A program made the position numbers and the translations under genes. Shown piece by piece: positions 24,733 through 35,300 of a stretch of 64,000 nucleotides of DNA. A model generated the notes under the pieces. That model did not search any database. It saw nothing but the letters and a program-made list of their open reading frames with translations, and was not told where the DNA came from. The stretch spans positions 498,001 through 562,000 of the forward strand of contig JAJEKV010000016.1 in the NCBI GenBank assembly GCA_021234155.1, in the 5' to 3' direction. This DNA comes from Isoetes taiwanensis. Taxonomy: Eukaryota; Streptophyta; Lycopodiopsida; Isoetales; Isoetaceae. The first letter of the stretch is position 1, and every line of letters starts with the position of its first letter.

Positions 24733-24939
24733 TGACAACCCCAATTTCAATAACGTGGAATTGCATGTAAATACTTTTTATTATCAGCCTTAATTCTAAC
24801 AGGTCTCAAATTATAAGTTAACACTTATCACAAGCCAGTATTCCACATTCAAGTAGATGTAACTCAAGTAGATAATCACAAGCCAGTATTTCACATTCAA
24901 GTAGAGTAAGATACTCATATACTGAAAGTAAGATTACAA

Positions 24940-26824
24940 CTAGAAATGGAACCCAGCATTGCTGGATATAGCTAAGAACTGTAAATGATACACTCTAAAG
25001 CAAATTGTTAAATTAATTTACGTCTTAAAATCACACAATTAAGAGGATTTGGCCACATTTTCACTTTACTTCCTTATTTGTTTTTCCTTTTTCTTTTCCA
25101 TGATTTTATCTTTTTATTTTCCCCTTTCCCCTTTTCCACCATTTACCTTTTTTCCTTTGCCACTATTCTATTGCCACTATCTTCCTTTTCCCTTTTTTTG
25201 TTTTCCCCTTCAATGTTTTTATTTTTTTAATTTCACATTCTCTTTTCTCTCGTTTTTGTATGCCCTTTCCCTTTTCCTCTTCCACCATTTCTCCACCCTT
25301 TTTTCCTTTTTTTCTTCCTTTTCTATTTTTCTATTCCGTGATTTCCCCTTTTTCCTTTTCTATTTCTCTCTTCCTTTTTGTTCGCCTCCCATTCCTATTT
25401 TACCCTTATTTTTCTCTCATTCCCTTTATTCCCCTCCTCGTTTCCCTTCCCCTTTTCATTTTCTCTCCTCCCCTCCCCTTCACTTCGCTTCCTTTTCCCT
25501 TTCCCCTTCCCCTTTCATTTTCCGATGACCTTTTTCCCCTTCCCCTTTCCTCCTTCCACTTTTTCCCGTACCATTTTTTCTTTCCATTTTCCCCTTTTTC
25601 TCTCCTTTTTCCTTTTCCTTTTCTCTTTCCCTTTTCCCATATCCATTTTCCCCCATCTTTTTTTCTTCTCCTTTTTTCCAGTGCCCTTTTTTCCCTTCCC
25701 TTTATTTTTGTGCTTTTTTTTCTTCCCTTTTCCCCTCCTATGTTCTTTTCCCTTTCCTTTTTTCCGTACCTTCTCTTTTCTCCTTTCCTTGCACTTTCCC
25801 TCTTCTCTTTTTTCCCTTCTCTTTTCCCCCATTTCCTCTTCCAGTTTTCTCTATGCCTTTTTTTCTTCCCTTCCCCGCTTCCCCCTCCTTTTTTCTTTTT
25901 CCTTTCATTTTCATGTTTTCTCTTCCCTTTTTTCCTTCCTTTTTTCTCCGTTTCCCACCTTTTTCCTCTTCCCCTTTTTCAGTGTCCCTTTTTGCTCCCC
26001 CGTCCTCCCCCTTTTCTTTTCCCCATATCCCTTTTTCCCCACCTTTTTTTCTTCTCCTTTTCTTCCAGTGCCCTTTTTTCCTTCCCTTTATTTTGTGCCT
26101 TTTTTACTTCCATTCCCCCCTCCTTTGTTCTTTTCCCTTTCTTTTTTTTTTCGTATCTTCCCTTTTTCCCTTTCTTTGCATTTTCCCTCTTCTTTTTTTT
26201 CCCTTCTCTTTTTTCCCCATTCCCTCTTCTAGTTTTCTTTATGCCCTTTTTCCTTCCCTTTCTCCATTCCCCCTACCTTTTTCTTTTCATTTCGCTTTCC
26301 CTTCTCCCCTCCCTTTTTCTCTTCTCCGTTTTCCCTTCCCTTTTTCTCCTTTCCCCGTTTTTCTCCCGATTGTCCTTTTCACTCCCTCGTCCCCCCCCTT
26401 CCGTTTCAATTTCCATTTCCCTTTTTCTTTCATTTTCCCTTTTCCTTTTCCCTTCCCTTCTCTCTCTCGACTCTTTTCCTCATCCACTTTTTCCCTTCCC
26501 TTTTACTCATGTCCTCACCCTTTCCCTCTTCTCCTTTTCATAGTGATCTTTTTTCCTCTCTTTTCTCCCTTTCTTTTCCTTTCCCTTTTTTCGTGCTCTT
26601 TTCCCTTTTCCTTCTTTCCCTTTTACCCATGCTTTTTTACCTTTCACTTTGCCCTTTTCTCCTCCCTTTTACTTTTTCCTTTCTTCTTCAGAGATTACAG
26701 CATGGCCAATCACGGTGGTGGGAAGTCGTGCGATATATCTCGGCCTTCGGATGCAATCATATGATCTCAACTGTCTAAATTAGGGTTTGCTTCATGACAT
26801 ACGCTAAAACTTTATAATATAAGA
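24940..26824 (-). mobile_element. Helitron, complete, non-autonomous, purine-rich
   Basis: The 5' end on the minus strand is TCTTATATTATAAAG, with T at 26824 and a host A next to it (plus T26825). The 3' end is CTAG (plus 24940-24943), preceded by the hairpin seen on the plus strand as ACCCAGCATTGCTGGA, with a host T beyond (plus A24939). This is insertion at AT without target duplication. Length 1885 bp. After the 5' end come CCCTAATTTAGAC and a TTGAGATCATATG stretch also found in the 47308 copy. The body is repeated GGAAAAGGG variants on the element strand. No Rep/helicase is encoded. Confidence 0.85.
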
Positions 26825-26886
26825 TGAAAGCACAAATACAATGAAAATGCACTGAAAGTAGGATTACAATGAAAGTAAGATTCACA

Positions 26887-27729
26887 TCATAAGATACTCA
26901 TGGACTCTCGTACTTTATTTTGCTTCTCTAGTGACTTCAAAACTTTATCCTTCACAGAGATTGGAATCTTCATGCACCCCTTTCTCGGATCCACCTTGCC
27001 CTTTCTGGGGTTCCATGACATCAACACGGATTTTATTTCCACCCATTGGGCCGGATCACTTGCATCATACTTCCATTGCTTATTAAAACAATCTTTGTAG
27101 CACTCTTTTTCAGTAATGACTCCTTTTCCACTTACTGGATGCCACCATTCCACATGCACCTTATTTCTGTTAGGGTTATTAGCTTCCCTTCAAACACTCG
27201 AGATGGTATACCCTAAGCAAATAGGATAAGTATCTTCATCTGATGGCCTGACGATCAAATATTGGCCATCCTTCAAATCCATCTTAGGATCATATGGAGC
27301 AAGTCGATAATACTTGGGACGCTCTTTTCTAGGTTCAACATAGTGCTCTTCATCCTCTTCCACCTCCTCTTCAGATTCCTCTGTCATCAAGTGGATCGGC
27401 TGCTGATCAGGTTGGAATTGATCATGGTCGAGCCTCCATCGACTTTGAGGTAGCCAACCCTCTCGAAAGACACTACTACTTGTGTCCAAACTCCCTAAAA
27501 ATATATGAACTTCATTCCAATAATTTACAAGTGCTTCATTGCACGCTCTTCTATCTGGTGCTATATATTTATCTGCTAAGGATTTCTCCCAGTACTTTAT
27601 ATAATCCATTATTCCTTCCTAGTCCGTTCACAGTCCTTCACTTCTCCTAATGGTTTCATAGCTTTAGGCTCTCCCGTCGGCACCATTGATTCACTTGCCA
27701 CATCCTCTTTCCAAATCAATATAACTTTA
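26887..27729 (-). pseudogene. Unknown coding remnant trapped between two Helitrons
   Basis: Minus-strand blocks read GEPKAMKPLGEVKDCERTRKE (near 27660-27610), then from 27609 a block with YWNEVHIFLGSLD, an acidic SEEEVEEDEEH run, YYRLAPYDPKMDLKDGQYL and TYPICLGYTISSV. After a stop or splice it continues with NKVHVEWWHPVSGKG, KQWKYDASDPAQWVEI and SWNPRKGKVDPRKG to about 26887. The DGQYLIV...YPICLG...VEWWHP pattern suggests a small beta-barrel (Tudor/BAH-like) fold, which is only an impression. The left block ends exactly at the Helitron 3' end at 27730, so that insertion cut the gene. Confidence 0.5.
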
Positions 27730-28960
27730 CTAGTAATGGTGCCCAGCATTGCTGGGCATAAATTAGGAACCTGTGCGGACAAAAACCTATTCATTCTACC
27801 ATTTTTTCATTCTCCCCTTTTTTCTTTTTTTTAATCCCCTTGTCCCTCCCTTTGCCTTCTCTTTTCCCTTTCTCTTTTTTCTGATGGGCTTTTTTCCTTT
27901 CTTTTTTATCTTTCCCCAGCTCTTACTACTTTTCCACTGCCCTTTTTCCCTTCCTTTTCCTTTTCCTATTCCTTTTCTCTTTCCTGTTTCCCATGCATTT
28001 TTTTGGTTCTCTTTTGCTCACATTTTCATGTGCCCTTTGTCTTTCTTCCCCACCCTCTTCCTCTTGATCACGTGCCCTTTTCCCCTCTCTTTTCCCATTT
28101 CCATCTTCCCTTTTCCTCGTGTCTTTTTTCCTTTTCCTTCCCCTCCCCCTTTTCCACTTCCCTTGTCCTTTCAACTTTCCATTCCCTTTTCATCCTTTCC
28201 CCACCCTTTCGCTTTTCCCCGTGCCCTTTTTCCCTTTCCTTTCCCTTCATGCTTCCTTTTCATTTTCTCTTTCCCTTTCCCTTTCCCTTTCCCTTTTCAT
28301 ATGCCTGTTTCCATTCCCTTTTCTCAACTTTCTTTATGTGCCTCTTTTCTTCCTTTCCCCATCCTCTTCCCCCTTTTCCCCTTTCCAATTTCTCCTTTCC
28401 TGTTTTTCTTGTTACTTTTCCATTTCCCATACTCTTTTTCCCTTTCTTTTTCCCCTTTACTCACCATTTCCCTCTTCCCTTTTTTCCCATGCCCTTTTCC
28501 CCTTCCTCTTTTTCTATTCCTTGCTCCTTACCCTTTGCCTATTCTACTTTTCGACCACCCTTTTCCTCCTTTTCCCACCTTTTCCCTCTCCCTTTTTCTC
28601 GATGTTCTTTTGCTTCCCTTTTCCTCTTTCTTCACCTTCAGCAATGTAAAGTGGTGGGGGCAGGACCCATCTGGGTGTGTTGTAAAGTGTCACATGTCCG
28701 ATAGGATGCTGCCTTGTGGCGTGACGTTAAAATCTCTTCTTCTTCTTCTCTTGCTATTTTTTTCCACGCTCTTTTCCTTTTCCCCTTTTCCTCGTGCCCT
28801 TTTTCCAGATTCTCTTTTGCCATTTTCCCCTCTCTTTTTCTTTTTCCTTTCCCTTTCACTTTTCCCATGCGCTTTGTTCGTCCCCTTCTTCCCACCTTTT
28901 CTTATTTTCCCTTAACTTTTTTCCCTTTTTCCACCCTTACTTTCTTACCCCTTTGCCTCT
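27730..28960 (-). mobile_element. Helitron with intact 3' end, 5' end lost
   Basis: The plus strand at 27730-27733 is CTAG, followed by TAATGGT and the perfect hairpin GCCCAGCATTGCTGGGC, the minus-strand Helitron 3' terminus. A flanking A27729 gives the expected host T. The body is again pyrimidine-rich on the plus strand (purine-rich on the element strand), with a non-repetitive island at about 28640-28720. The expected 5' TCTTATATTATAA end is not found. The poly(T) of a LINE begins at about 28962. Confidence 0.75.
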
Positions 28961-28961
<1 letters not shown>

Positions 28962-28993
<32 letters not shown>

Positions 28994-30590
28994 TAGAAAC
29001 GGCAGTAGTATTATATTACATGTAATACATGATAATACAAAAGGACAGAGCAGAGCTCTGTTATAGTAGCCATAATATCAAAAATGGCAAGTCACTCCAA
29101 AGGAGGAAAATTTAACAGAAACAAACACTGTTTAAAGTTTTAAAACCATAAAAGGACCATAATCTAGATGCCGATCATGAAAATAAGAAATTAAGAAGTT
29201 CGTTGATAGCAACTGTGTCCTTAGTCTTCCATTACTCCATCCAGAGTAATTATAGCAGATGCGTGATCTGTATGCTTGAAGAGCAGATCGTCCAACTCAA
29301 TTGCTCCATATGCTGCCCCATCTAGAATATAAAGGATCCATGACTCGCGCGCTCCCTCGACTATGCCAAGTTTTTCTTCAAAGAAAGGTTTCAGTTCTTG
29401 TTTAAACTGCCATATATCAGCATCCTGCAGAATCCTCTTAAGTGTCCGGATCATAATTGTCTCTGTTTTGACCCAGAGAAGAGCTTCCAGAACCTCTTGA
29501 TGAGACATCGGCATTGTACCTTCCGGAACCTCTCTTACATGCCCTCCTTCATGATGCTTCCTAACCAGATAATCTGTTTCCATCAACAGACAAATTGTTA
29601 AAGAAAGAAGTAAAGTAAGAATAGAACCCCTGGAAAGAGCCCAATGTGTCCCAATTTCTGTCATAATTGGAACCTTTACTTAGTCTGTGAGTCATGGCAG
29701 CATCTGCAAGTTCTAACTGTAGTGTTGATTTGAGAAAATTCAAATCTGGGTTGGAGTGATTGATAGCTACATTATTCCTGTGTTTCCAGATCACCCAAAG
29801 ACAAAGAGATCTAAGTGTATCCAAGAATGGGGAGCTGTTTGCAATGAAGCCAAAGAGGTCAGCCTCATTAGTTGGAATGACTCCTATATGGGGCCTAATC
29901 CAATTCCAGAAAGGAGAAAGCCAGGGGCAGATGAAGATATGACTTGATGATTCAGTCTGGCCACAGCCTAAAGGGCACCTATCTGAGACCTGATCATTAT
30001 ATTTAGCTCTATAGGCATTGCATTTAAGGCTTCTATTCAGAAATAGCCATCTAAAAAGGGTGATTTTTTTAGCACATTGCAATTTCCAGCCCTTTCTGAT
30101 GACTCGAATGGCTTCACTATCAGGACAATCCCATTGCTCGGCCACTTTTGTGCCCTGAGAACTCAATAGTATTGAATATATTTTGGACACTTTGTATCCC
30201 TTTCCTTCAAGGGTCCAATTCTGTTGGTCTGTTTCTACATCCTGTCCTCTTTGATGTCGGGTGAGTGTGTTGTAAATATTCCTGTTACAGTTGGAGCCTT
30301 GTACAATATCAGAGATTTCCTGCCATGTTTTCCAATTCTCCCCTCTAATCATGCTGCTCACTGTGCATAATCCCTTACTTATCCATTCTTTATACTTTTT
30401 CGGATGTTTCAGTGCTAGACATCCCTCCTCCTCATCTGTAAGGTTTTGGTGCCAAAAGAAATTAAACTCCTGTGAGACACTCTCTATTGGAAGGGCTCTG
30501 AAGCATACAGATACTTTATTCCATGCTTGAATGATTCTCCTCATGATATTGGAAGTGCCACTGCTTGGGTTAAAACCATCATTCAATTAA
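28962..30590 (-). mobile_element. LINE, 5'-truncated, with poly(A) tail
   Basis: Minus-strand element. The poly(A) tail appears as about 30 T at 28962-28991. The frame from 30586 to 29561 covers the post-RT region. It includes RWLFLNRSLKCNAYRAKY and a zinc-binding reverse-transcriptase module with C-P-L-G-C-G, then SSSHIFICPW. A second frame (29664-29221) follows. The catalytic reverse transcriptase and endonuclease are missing, as expected for a 5'-truncated insertion. Target duplication not identified. Confidence 0.75.
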
Positions 30591-30971
30591 ATTGGAATTA
30601 TGTCAACTCCAAAGGCACGCCAACCTAAAGTTATTTTCTAATGGGTTATTGGTTTTTCACTTCATTTTTTTGCAATCATAAAATCACATTAAAGTGGCAT
30701 TTCTCTTGTGCCTTTTATATGTCGCTTGAAATATACAAAAAATTATCACACTTTTCTTGAATTCATAACATGATAATCCTAGTGCATTGAGATGAAAACA
30801 CTATCATATTTGACAAATATATTACAATTTGTATGGATAATAAGAGCCTCCAAAATGTAAGAAGATGTCAATCAAAACAATGACATATTAAAAAAGAATG
30901 CCACGAAGAGTTGCCCATAATAGCTGCCTCCAGGCCCTTTCGAGCTTAGAAATGACAATGGACCCGTCGAA
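30591..30971. other. Spacer, nothing recognised
   Basis: AT-rich sequence between the LINE end and the first E2 gene. Confidence 0.3.
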
Positions 30972-31508
30972 ATGTGTATGTACAAGCATTCAAATTACAC
31001 CAAGATGATTTTAAGTCAATTGGCATTGTGGTGTTCTACAAGTAGCACTATTAGTCTAGTGAAGTGCTTGCCCCTTAGCTTTGCGAGAATGAAACTAGTG
31101 TTTCATAATAAGGTGAGGCTTCGTCCTGGAAGGACAAAAATTCACGCCCATGGCTTGTGGTTTGCCAAAGAGTACGGGAGCTTGGGAATATGGAATACGC
31201 AGGGAATGGAGAAGTCACATAAGCAAGCCAAGAATGCTTTTTTCAGGTTCACACAACATCGAGGTTCGTGTGGTAACTCATTGCAACAGATGTGCCAATG
31301 GTTCTATAGAAGGATTATCTGCAAGCTAGAGAAAAAAGATAAAGCTAAACAAGACACGACGTTGGCTAGAATATTGAGGAGAAAAGTTGAGCAGGAAAAA
31401 AAGAAACAGATATGGTGTAGCTCTAGTGCAGCAGACAAGTTAAGGCAGTGGCGATCCACAAGGATCAGACAGGGTAGAAGATATACTTCTGGGGAATCAA
31501 TTGTATGA
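30972..31508 (+). CDS. Hypothetical protein, first gene of E2
   Basis: Open frame of 178 codons with a basic C-terminal half. Notable stretches are FARMKLVFHNKVRLRPGR, HAHGLWFAKEYGSLGIWNTQ and GMEKSHKQAKNAFFRFTQHR, ending in a K/R-rich tail. The pattern 'G-x-W-x-x-Q-G-x-E-K-x-H-x-x-A' is of a kind seen near the C-terminus of some uncharacterised transposon proteins, but I cannot name the family. It may be the last exon of a longer gene. The first E2 palindromes begin 73 bp after its stop. Confidence 0.45.
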   Translation: MCMYKHSNYTKMILSQLALWCSTSSTISLVKCLPLSFARMKLVFHNKVRLRPGRTKIHAHGLWFAKEYGSLGIWNTQGMEKSHKQAKNAFFRFTQHRGSCGNSLQQMCQWFYRRIICKLEKKDKAKQDTTLARILRRKVEQEKKKQIWCSSSAADKLRQWRSTRIRQGRRYTSGESIV

Positions 31509-31580
31509 ATAAATTCATATTAATGTATAACTATTGACCATGATGTGCAACTATAATGTTTCAAATATGTTAGGTTGGCA

Positions 31581-31770
31581 GCGTGGGCACGGTGCGAACT
31601 TAGTTGGTATTCAATTCGTTGAATGACAAGTATTCGCACCGTGGTAATACAATCTTGAATAAAGTTGGGAATTAGTTATAGATTAAGCGCTATTTCGCAC
31701 CGTGGCCCGCGGTCGCGAAAGCATTTGGGTTTCGTGTCTATCTTTTTGCCGTTTTCGCACGCGGTAGCAA
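31581..31770. repeat. E2 palindrome cluster 1
   Basis: Degenerate copies of the E2 palindrome (consensus CGCACCGTGGCCACGGTGCG with TTT/AAA flanks). There are half-sites at 31581-31598 and 31631-31645, a near-complete copy at 31691-31720 (ATTTCGCACCGTGGCC then CGCGGTCGCGAAA) and a half-site at 31751-31770. It lies after the gene ending at 31508. Confidence 0.8.
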
Positions 31771-31892
31771 CGATACTCTTTATATAATTATCTTTGTTAT
31801 CGATGTTGTCTGCTTTTGATATTTGTTCTAAGTCATTACATTGCATATTTATCAATCTTGTCCACTCATTTGTTGCATTACAGTTCAGAGAC

Positions 31893-32478
31893 AATGGCAC
31901 AGAATAGCGGTGATGCCGGATCTAACAATCCCAACAGCCAAAGAACAGAAGAGAAGGCGCCGTCTGGGCGCACACATCATGGTGAAGACAACGAGGGGCA
32001 GCACCACTAACTATGTCGGTGCTTCTAACGACGCAAGCGAGCACCGCCTCTTCGAGCCAGAAAACATCCATCAAGCAGGTCTGGACGCTGTAGTTCAGAA
32101 TGTTGCCAATGACGCAGAGGAGATTTTTAGAGACATACCTTAGAGCCAAAGGCGTGTTTACCCGTTCTCTTCGGCCATTTAGTCGGAGAAGGAACCGTGC
32201 GCGGCATTTATGCGTCATGGAGTTCCTGTGCCTGATGATTGCATCGTCGTTAACGTCGATGTGGTAGTTGCACCAGACACGACGTTGCTTGTTCCTTCGA
32301 TGGGAGCTGACACCTTGCTTGAGGCACTCCATTCCTCGCCGTCGTGTGGCCCGGGTTGATGGCTTCTTTGGCGCCAACTCCTAACACATTCTCATCTTGG
32401 CTAATGAGATAGATTACATAACCGGACTTCCTCGTACGGTGCGAAAGTTGGATTGGTGGAGATAAACCGGGGGCGGAC
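31893..32478 (+). pseudogene. Broken E2 coding region upstream of the H3-like frame
   Basis: After a 5' leader with a TTACAG acceptor-like step, an ATG at 31893 opens MAQNSGDAGSNNPNSQ and stops after 38 codons. A second frame (31841-32143) carries HRLFEPENIHQAGLDAVVQN. A later segment at about 32210-32330 reads VPVPDDCIVVNVDVVVAPDT. Frame changes suggest one decayed gene, possibly the N-terminal part of the protein whose H3-like end is at 32479-33219. No family recognised. Confidence 0.35.
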
Positions 32479-33219
32479 TTGCTTGGAGCCGACAATGAGA
32501 ATGCTAAGCCCCATGAGGATGACCATCGGGATGTGCATGTCCGGGATGTTCTGTTTGCGATAATCCCGCCCGTAACGTTCCTATTCTTTGTTCGTGCGGT
32601 TTTGAACCCCGAATATTATGTACGGGAGGTCCCTTTCGTGTCCCCTGTGACAGCTCAAATAGAAGAAAATATCGTTCTACAAGAGGCAGCTGCAGTACCT
32701 GTGACGGTTGTGCCTGAAACCGTTGTACCAGATGCAGTAGTGGTTCCTGTTGATGAGCAGCCTGTAGTCGCGGAATCCAGTAGACGTAGTAAGAGGAAGA
32801 CTAAGCCTAAGCATTTGCGGAAGAAAACAAGGTTCTCTGCAAAGGCCCTCCTAAAATTTGAATAAGAAGGGCCAGCCGTTTAATCAAAAGTTAAGATGGA
32901 TGCGCGAAATCCGGCACTTCGAACCCGCGTGGAGTGGGTGCTTCCGAAGCTCACAATGGCTAGAATATGTAAGGAGGTGGTTCAGGAGAGATACAGTAAG
33001 ATGAAGAGGGATGGTGCAAGGTACCGGAGAGCTGGTTATAGTTTTCCAATGCCAGAACAGGTGACTCGATTCACTGCAGATGCCCTTGATGCTCTGCACG
33101 AGGCCGCTGAGAATCACATGGCGGTTCTTCAAGACTGTGTGAAATGTCTTTGTGCATTCCAAGAGAGTGACAATAATGAGGCAGGATATTGCCTTGACAA
33201 ATTACTTCGAGGCATGTAA
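32479..33219 (+). pseudogene. Diverged histone H3-like protein of E2
   Basis: Two open blocks in the same frame (32479-32865 and 32896-33219) are separated by two in-frame TAA codons (32863-32865 and 32881-32883), which may be decay or lie in an unrecognised intron. The N-terminal part is acidic and Val/Pro-rich, then turns strongly basic (SSRRSKRKTKPKHLRKKTR), like an H3 tail-to-alpha-N junction. The second block has KLTMARICKEVVQERY, in the position of H3 alpha-1. It then reads RFTADALDALHEAAENHMAVL, trimmed to its core RFTADALDALHEAAE. That core closely matches the H3/CENH3 alpha-2 start R-W/F-T-A-E-A-L-x-A-L-Q-E-A-A-E. After KCLCAFQES it diverges and ends DKLLRGM, so alpha-3 is atypical. 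Palindromes start 102 bp after the stop. Confidence 0.6.
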
Positions 33220-33320
33220 AGTGTTTTATATTAATGAAACGATGTTTGTTGTATATTTTGTTTGCTTGCTAAGTATTTTGATTGTATCTATTCTCTATGT
33301 GTTTTTACAAATGCACCGAT

Positions 33321-33456
33321 TTGCCACGGTGCGAAATGGGTATAAATTACTTTACGAGGGAGGTAGTTGCGCCGTGGCCCACGGTGCGAAAATTCTATAA
33401 GTTTCTTGTGTGAGGGCGAGGCAATTTCGCTTGCACCGTGGCCCTTTGTGCGAAAA
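33321..33456. repeat. E2 palindrome cluster 2
   Basis: Half-site TTGCCACGGTGCGAAAT at 33321-33337, a near-perfect copy at 33367-33392 (TTGCGCCGTGGCC then CACGGTGCGAAAA) and a degenerate copy at 33425-33456. It lies between two convergent genes (plus-strand stop at 33219 and minus-strand stop at 33594). Confidence 0.85.
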
Positions 33457-33593
33457 TTGAATCATTCCATAGAAGGTGAACCACAAGATCAAAGTGAGCA
33501 TATTAACATGTTAGAGAATATATTAACATATTAGAGAACATTTAGAGAACGGCAAGTAATGGAATTATGTCCAAGTAACCTTCCCCTAGGTTT

Positions 33594-34184
33594 CTAACCC
33601 CTTCCCCTTCCCCTGCGAGGTCTAACCCATGCATCTGGGTTAGGAGTCAAGAGCTCACGCTCCTCCCAGCCTGATTCTTCCCACCATATGGGGTACCTAG
33701 TCATTAGAAAAAGTAATTCCACAGGATGATACTCACGGAAGAAGAGCGGACCCAACTCCACAAAACCGTTGTACTCGTTGTAGTACACCCTAATAAGGCC
33801 ATACATCTGTCCCCGGTTAATTTCATGAATGAACTCTGATATGTATGCATCCAGAGAGTGTGCTAAATATCCAGCACGAAGAAGAGGCCTCAATTGCTGT
33901 AGCATCTCGTCCAGATAAGGAGGGGGTTCAAGAAGTCCCCTCATTGCAAGTCTCCTATAACATTCAGATGGATTAATTTCCATCAGTGGCTCATGACCAC
34001 AATCAAATCGCTCCAGAATGAAGTTGATCAACTCCATTGTAAGCTCCTTGGTGGGACTGTGGCGCAACCTCCACTCCAAGAAATGGTCCCATAGCTCATC
34101 CATTCCAGGCCGCACAGAATGCCTGGGGCATGCTTGCAGGCCTTCTGGAGTGGCCCAGGGAGGATTCGGTCCAATCATTTGCAA
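33594..34184 (-). CDS. Hypothetical E2 protein, intact member of a paralogous pair
   Basis: Open frame of 196 codons on the minus strand. Features: ELWDHFLEWRLRHSPTKE, MEINPSECYRRLAMRGLLEP, YLDEMLQQLRPLLRAGYL, LDAYISEFIHEINRG, LIRVYYNEYNGFVELGPLFF, LLFLMTRYPIWWEESGWEE, and a basic C-terminus RPRRGRGRG. I recognise no domain. A second copy lies at 34905-35300 with the same order of blocks but broken by a frameshift. It converges on the H3-like gene with a palindrome cluster between them. Confidence 0.6.
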   Translation of the reverse strand: MQMIGPNPPWATPEGLQACPRHSVRPGMDELWDHFLEWRLRHSPTKELTMELINFILERFDCGHEPLMEINPSECYRRLAMRGLLEPPPYLDEMLQQLRPLLRAGYLAHSLDAYISEFIHEINRGQMYGLIRVYYNEYNGFVELGPLFFREYHPVELLFLMTRYPIWWEESGWEERELLTPNPDAWVRPRRGRGRG

Positions 34185-34189
34185 AGAGC

Positions 34190-34460
34190 ACGAAGATCAA
34201 GTAGCAAAGAACAAGGAGCACGAAGATCAAGTAGCAAGGAGCATCAAGATCAAGTAGCAAGAAGCAAGGATCAAGGACGATCAAGGAGCAAGAAGATAAA
34301 AAAAGAAGGAAGATCATGGAGCAAGAAAGCAAGGAACAAGATCAAGTAGCAAGATCAAGAGCAAGGAACAAGATGAAGTAGCGAAGAACAAACATCAAGA
34401 TCAAGTGGCAAGGAACAAGGAAGACCAAAGACCAAGAAGTGAAAGCAAGGTGAAAACATG
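34190..34460 (+). repeat. Degenerate AGCAAGGAGCA/AGATCAAGTAGCA tandem repeats
   Basis: Purine-rich words such as AAGATCAAGTAGCAAGGAGCA recur with variations across this stretch, upstream of the minus-strand gene that starts at 34184. It resembles an expanded simple repeat. Short open frames through it are repeat artefacts. A similar AGCAGACAAG repetition occurs near 35740-35820. Confidence 0.65.
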
Positions 34461-34631
34461 GAACAAAGGTGAGAAGTGAAAGCAAGCTGAAAGAATTTAT
34501 AGGTACGAATCCAATAATGTTGAAGTATAATACTAATACTGTTGAAGTATAATACCAAGAATGATGAAGAATAATACCAATAATGCTGAAGTATTATACC
34601 ATTCGGTGGTGGTAACAAAACGGGATCTGCG

Positions 34632-34716
34632 TATTTCGCACCGTTGCCACGGTGCGAAATAGGCACTTCAATAATTTGTAACTGAAGCGATTTCGCACCG
34701 TGGCTACGGTGCCGAA
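34632..34716. repeat. E2 palindrome cluster 3
   Basis: Two near-complete copies: 34632-34661 (ATTTCGCACCGTTGCC then ACGGTGCGAAAT) and 34689-34716 (one-base insertion in the right arm). They lie downstream of the minus-strand remnant at 34905-35300. Confidence 0.85.
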
Positions 34717-34904
34717 TATGACCACAAATAGAACAATCACATGAAAAAATACAAGGAAAATGGTAGACGATATTACTTAATTACTTAATTGCACGAAAAT
34801 CACTTAATTACAAGACGATGTAACTTAATTACACGAAACTCACTTGCTTATATACTTAATTTCTATGAAAATCTAGTTTATACACATATTCCAATGGAGT
34901 ATCT

Positions 34905-35300
34905 TCACCTGTGATATGTACGTATTATGTGCTGTGTGCTATGTAGCCATAGGTCACGTGTATCCCAAGGAATTGTATCCCAGGTGGGGAATCTAGACAG
35001 TAACCACAAGATGTTGAAGTCAAGGGAACGGAATAGGAGCTTACCAATATCCACAAAAGATTTGTAATGGAAGTTGTAAAGTTCAATGAGGATATAAATC
35101 CTATTCTTCTCACTAGTAGGAATGACCGAGGCGATCTTGATCCGGAGAGTAGGCCATGAAACCATGGAAAAGCATGTCCTTCAAGCTGTTCTAGCCTATC
35201 TTCTAAATCGAGGGGTTCAAGAAGTCCCAAAGCACTTAGATTGAACCTTGCTCGACTCGAATTGATCTCCTCCGGTGGAGGGAGATGGCGAAGTATAGCG
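34905..35300 (-). pseudogene. Frameshifted paralogue of 33594-34184
   Basis: On the minus strand, PEEINSSRARFNLSALGLLEP and EDRLEQLE correspond to MEINPSECYRRLAMRGLLEP and DEMLQQLR of the intact copy. After a frame change, LRIKIASVIPTSEKNRIYI, LIELYNFHYKSFVDIGKLLF and LWLLSRFPTWDT match AYISEFIHEINRG, LIRVYYNEYNGFVELGPLFF and LLFLMTRYPIWW. The N-terminal third is missing or unrecognisable, and the frame change makes the copy non-functional. Confidence 0.65.

Noticed and set aside
31922-32377. Minus-strand frame of 151 codons with RRRGMECLKQGVSSHRRNK
   Set aside because: Opposite the E2 coding region on the plus strand; it shows no recognisable motif and is probably a shadow.
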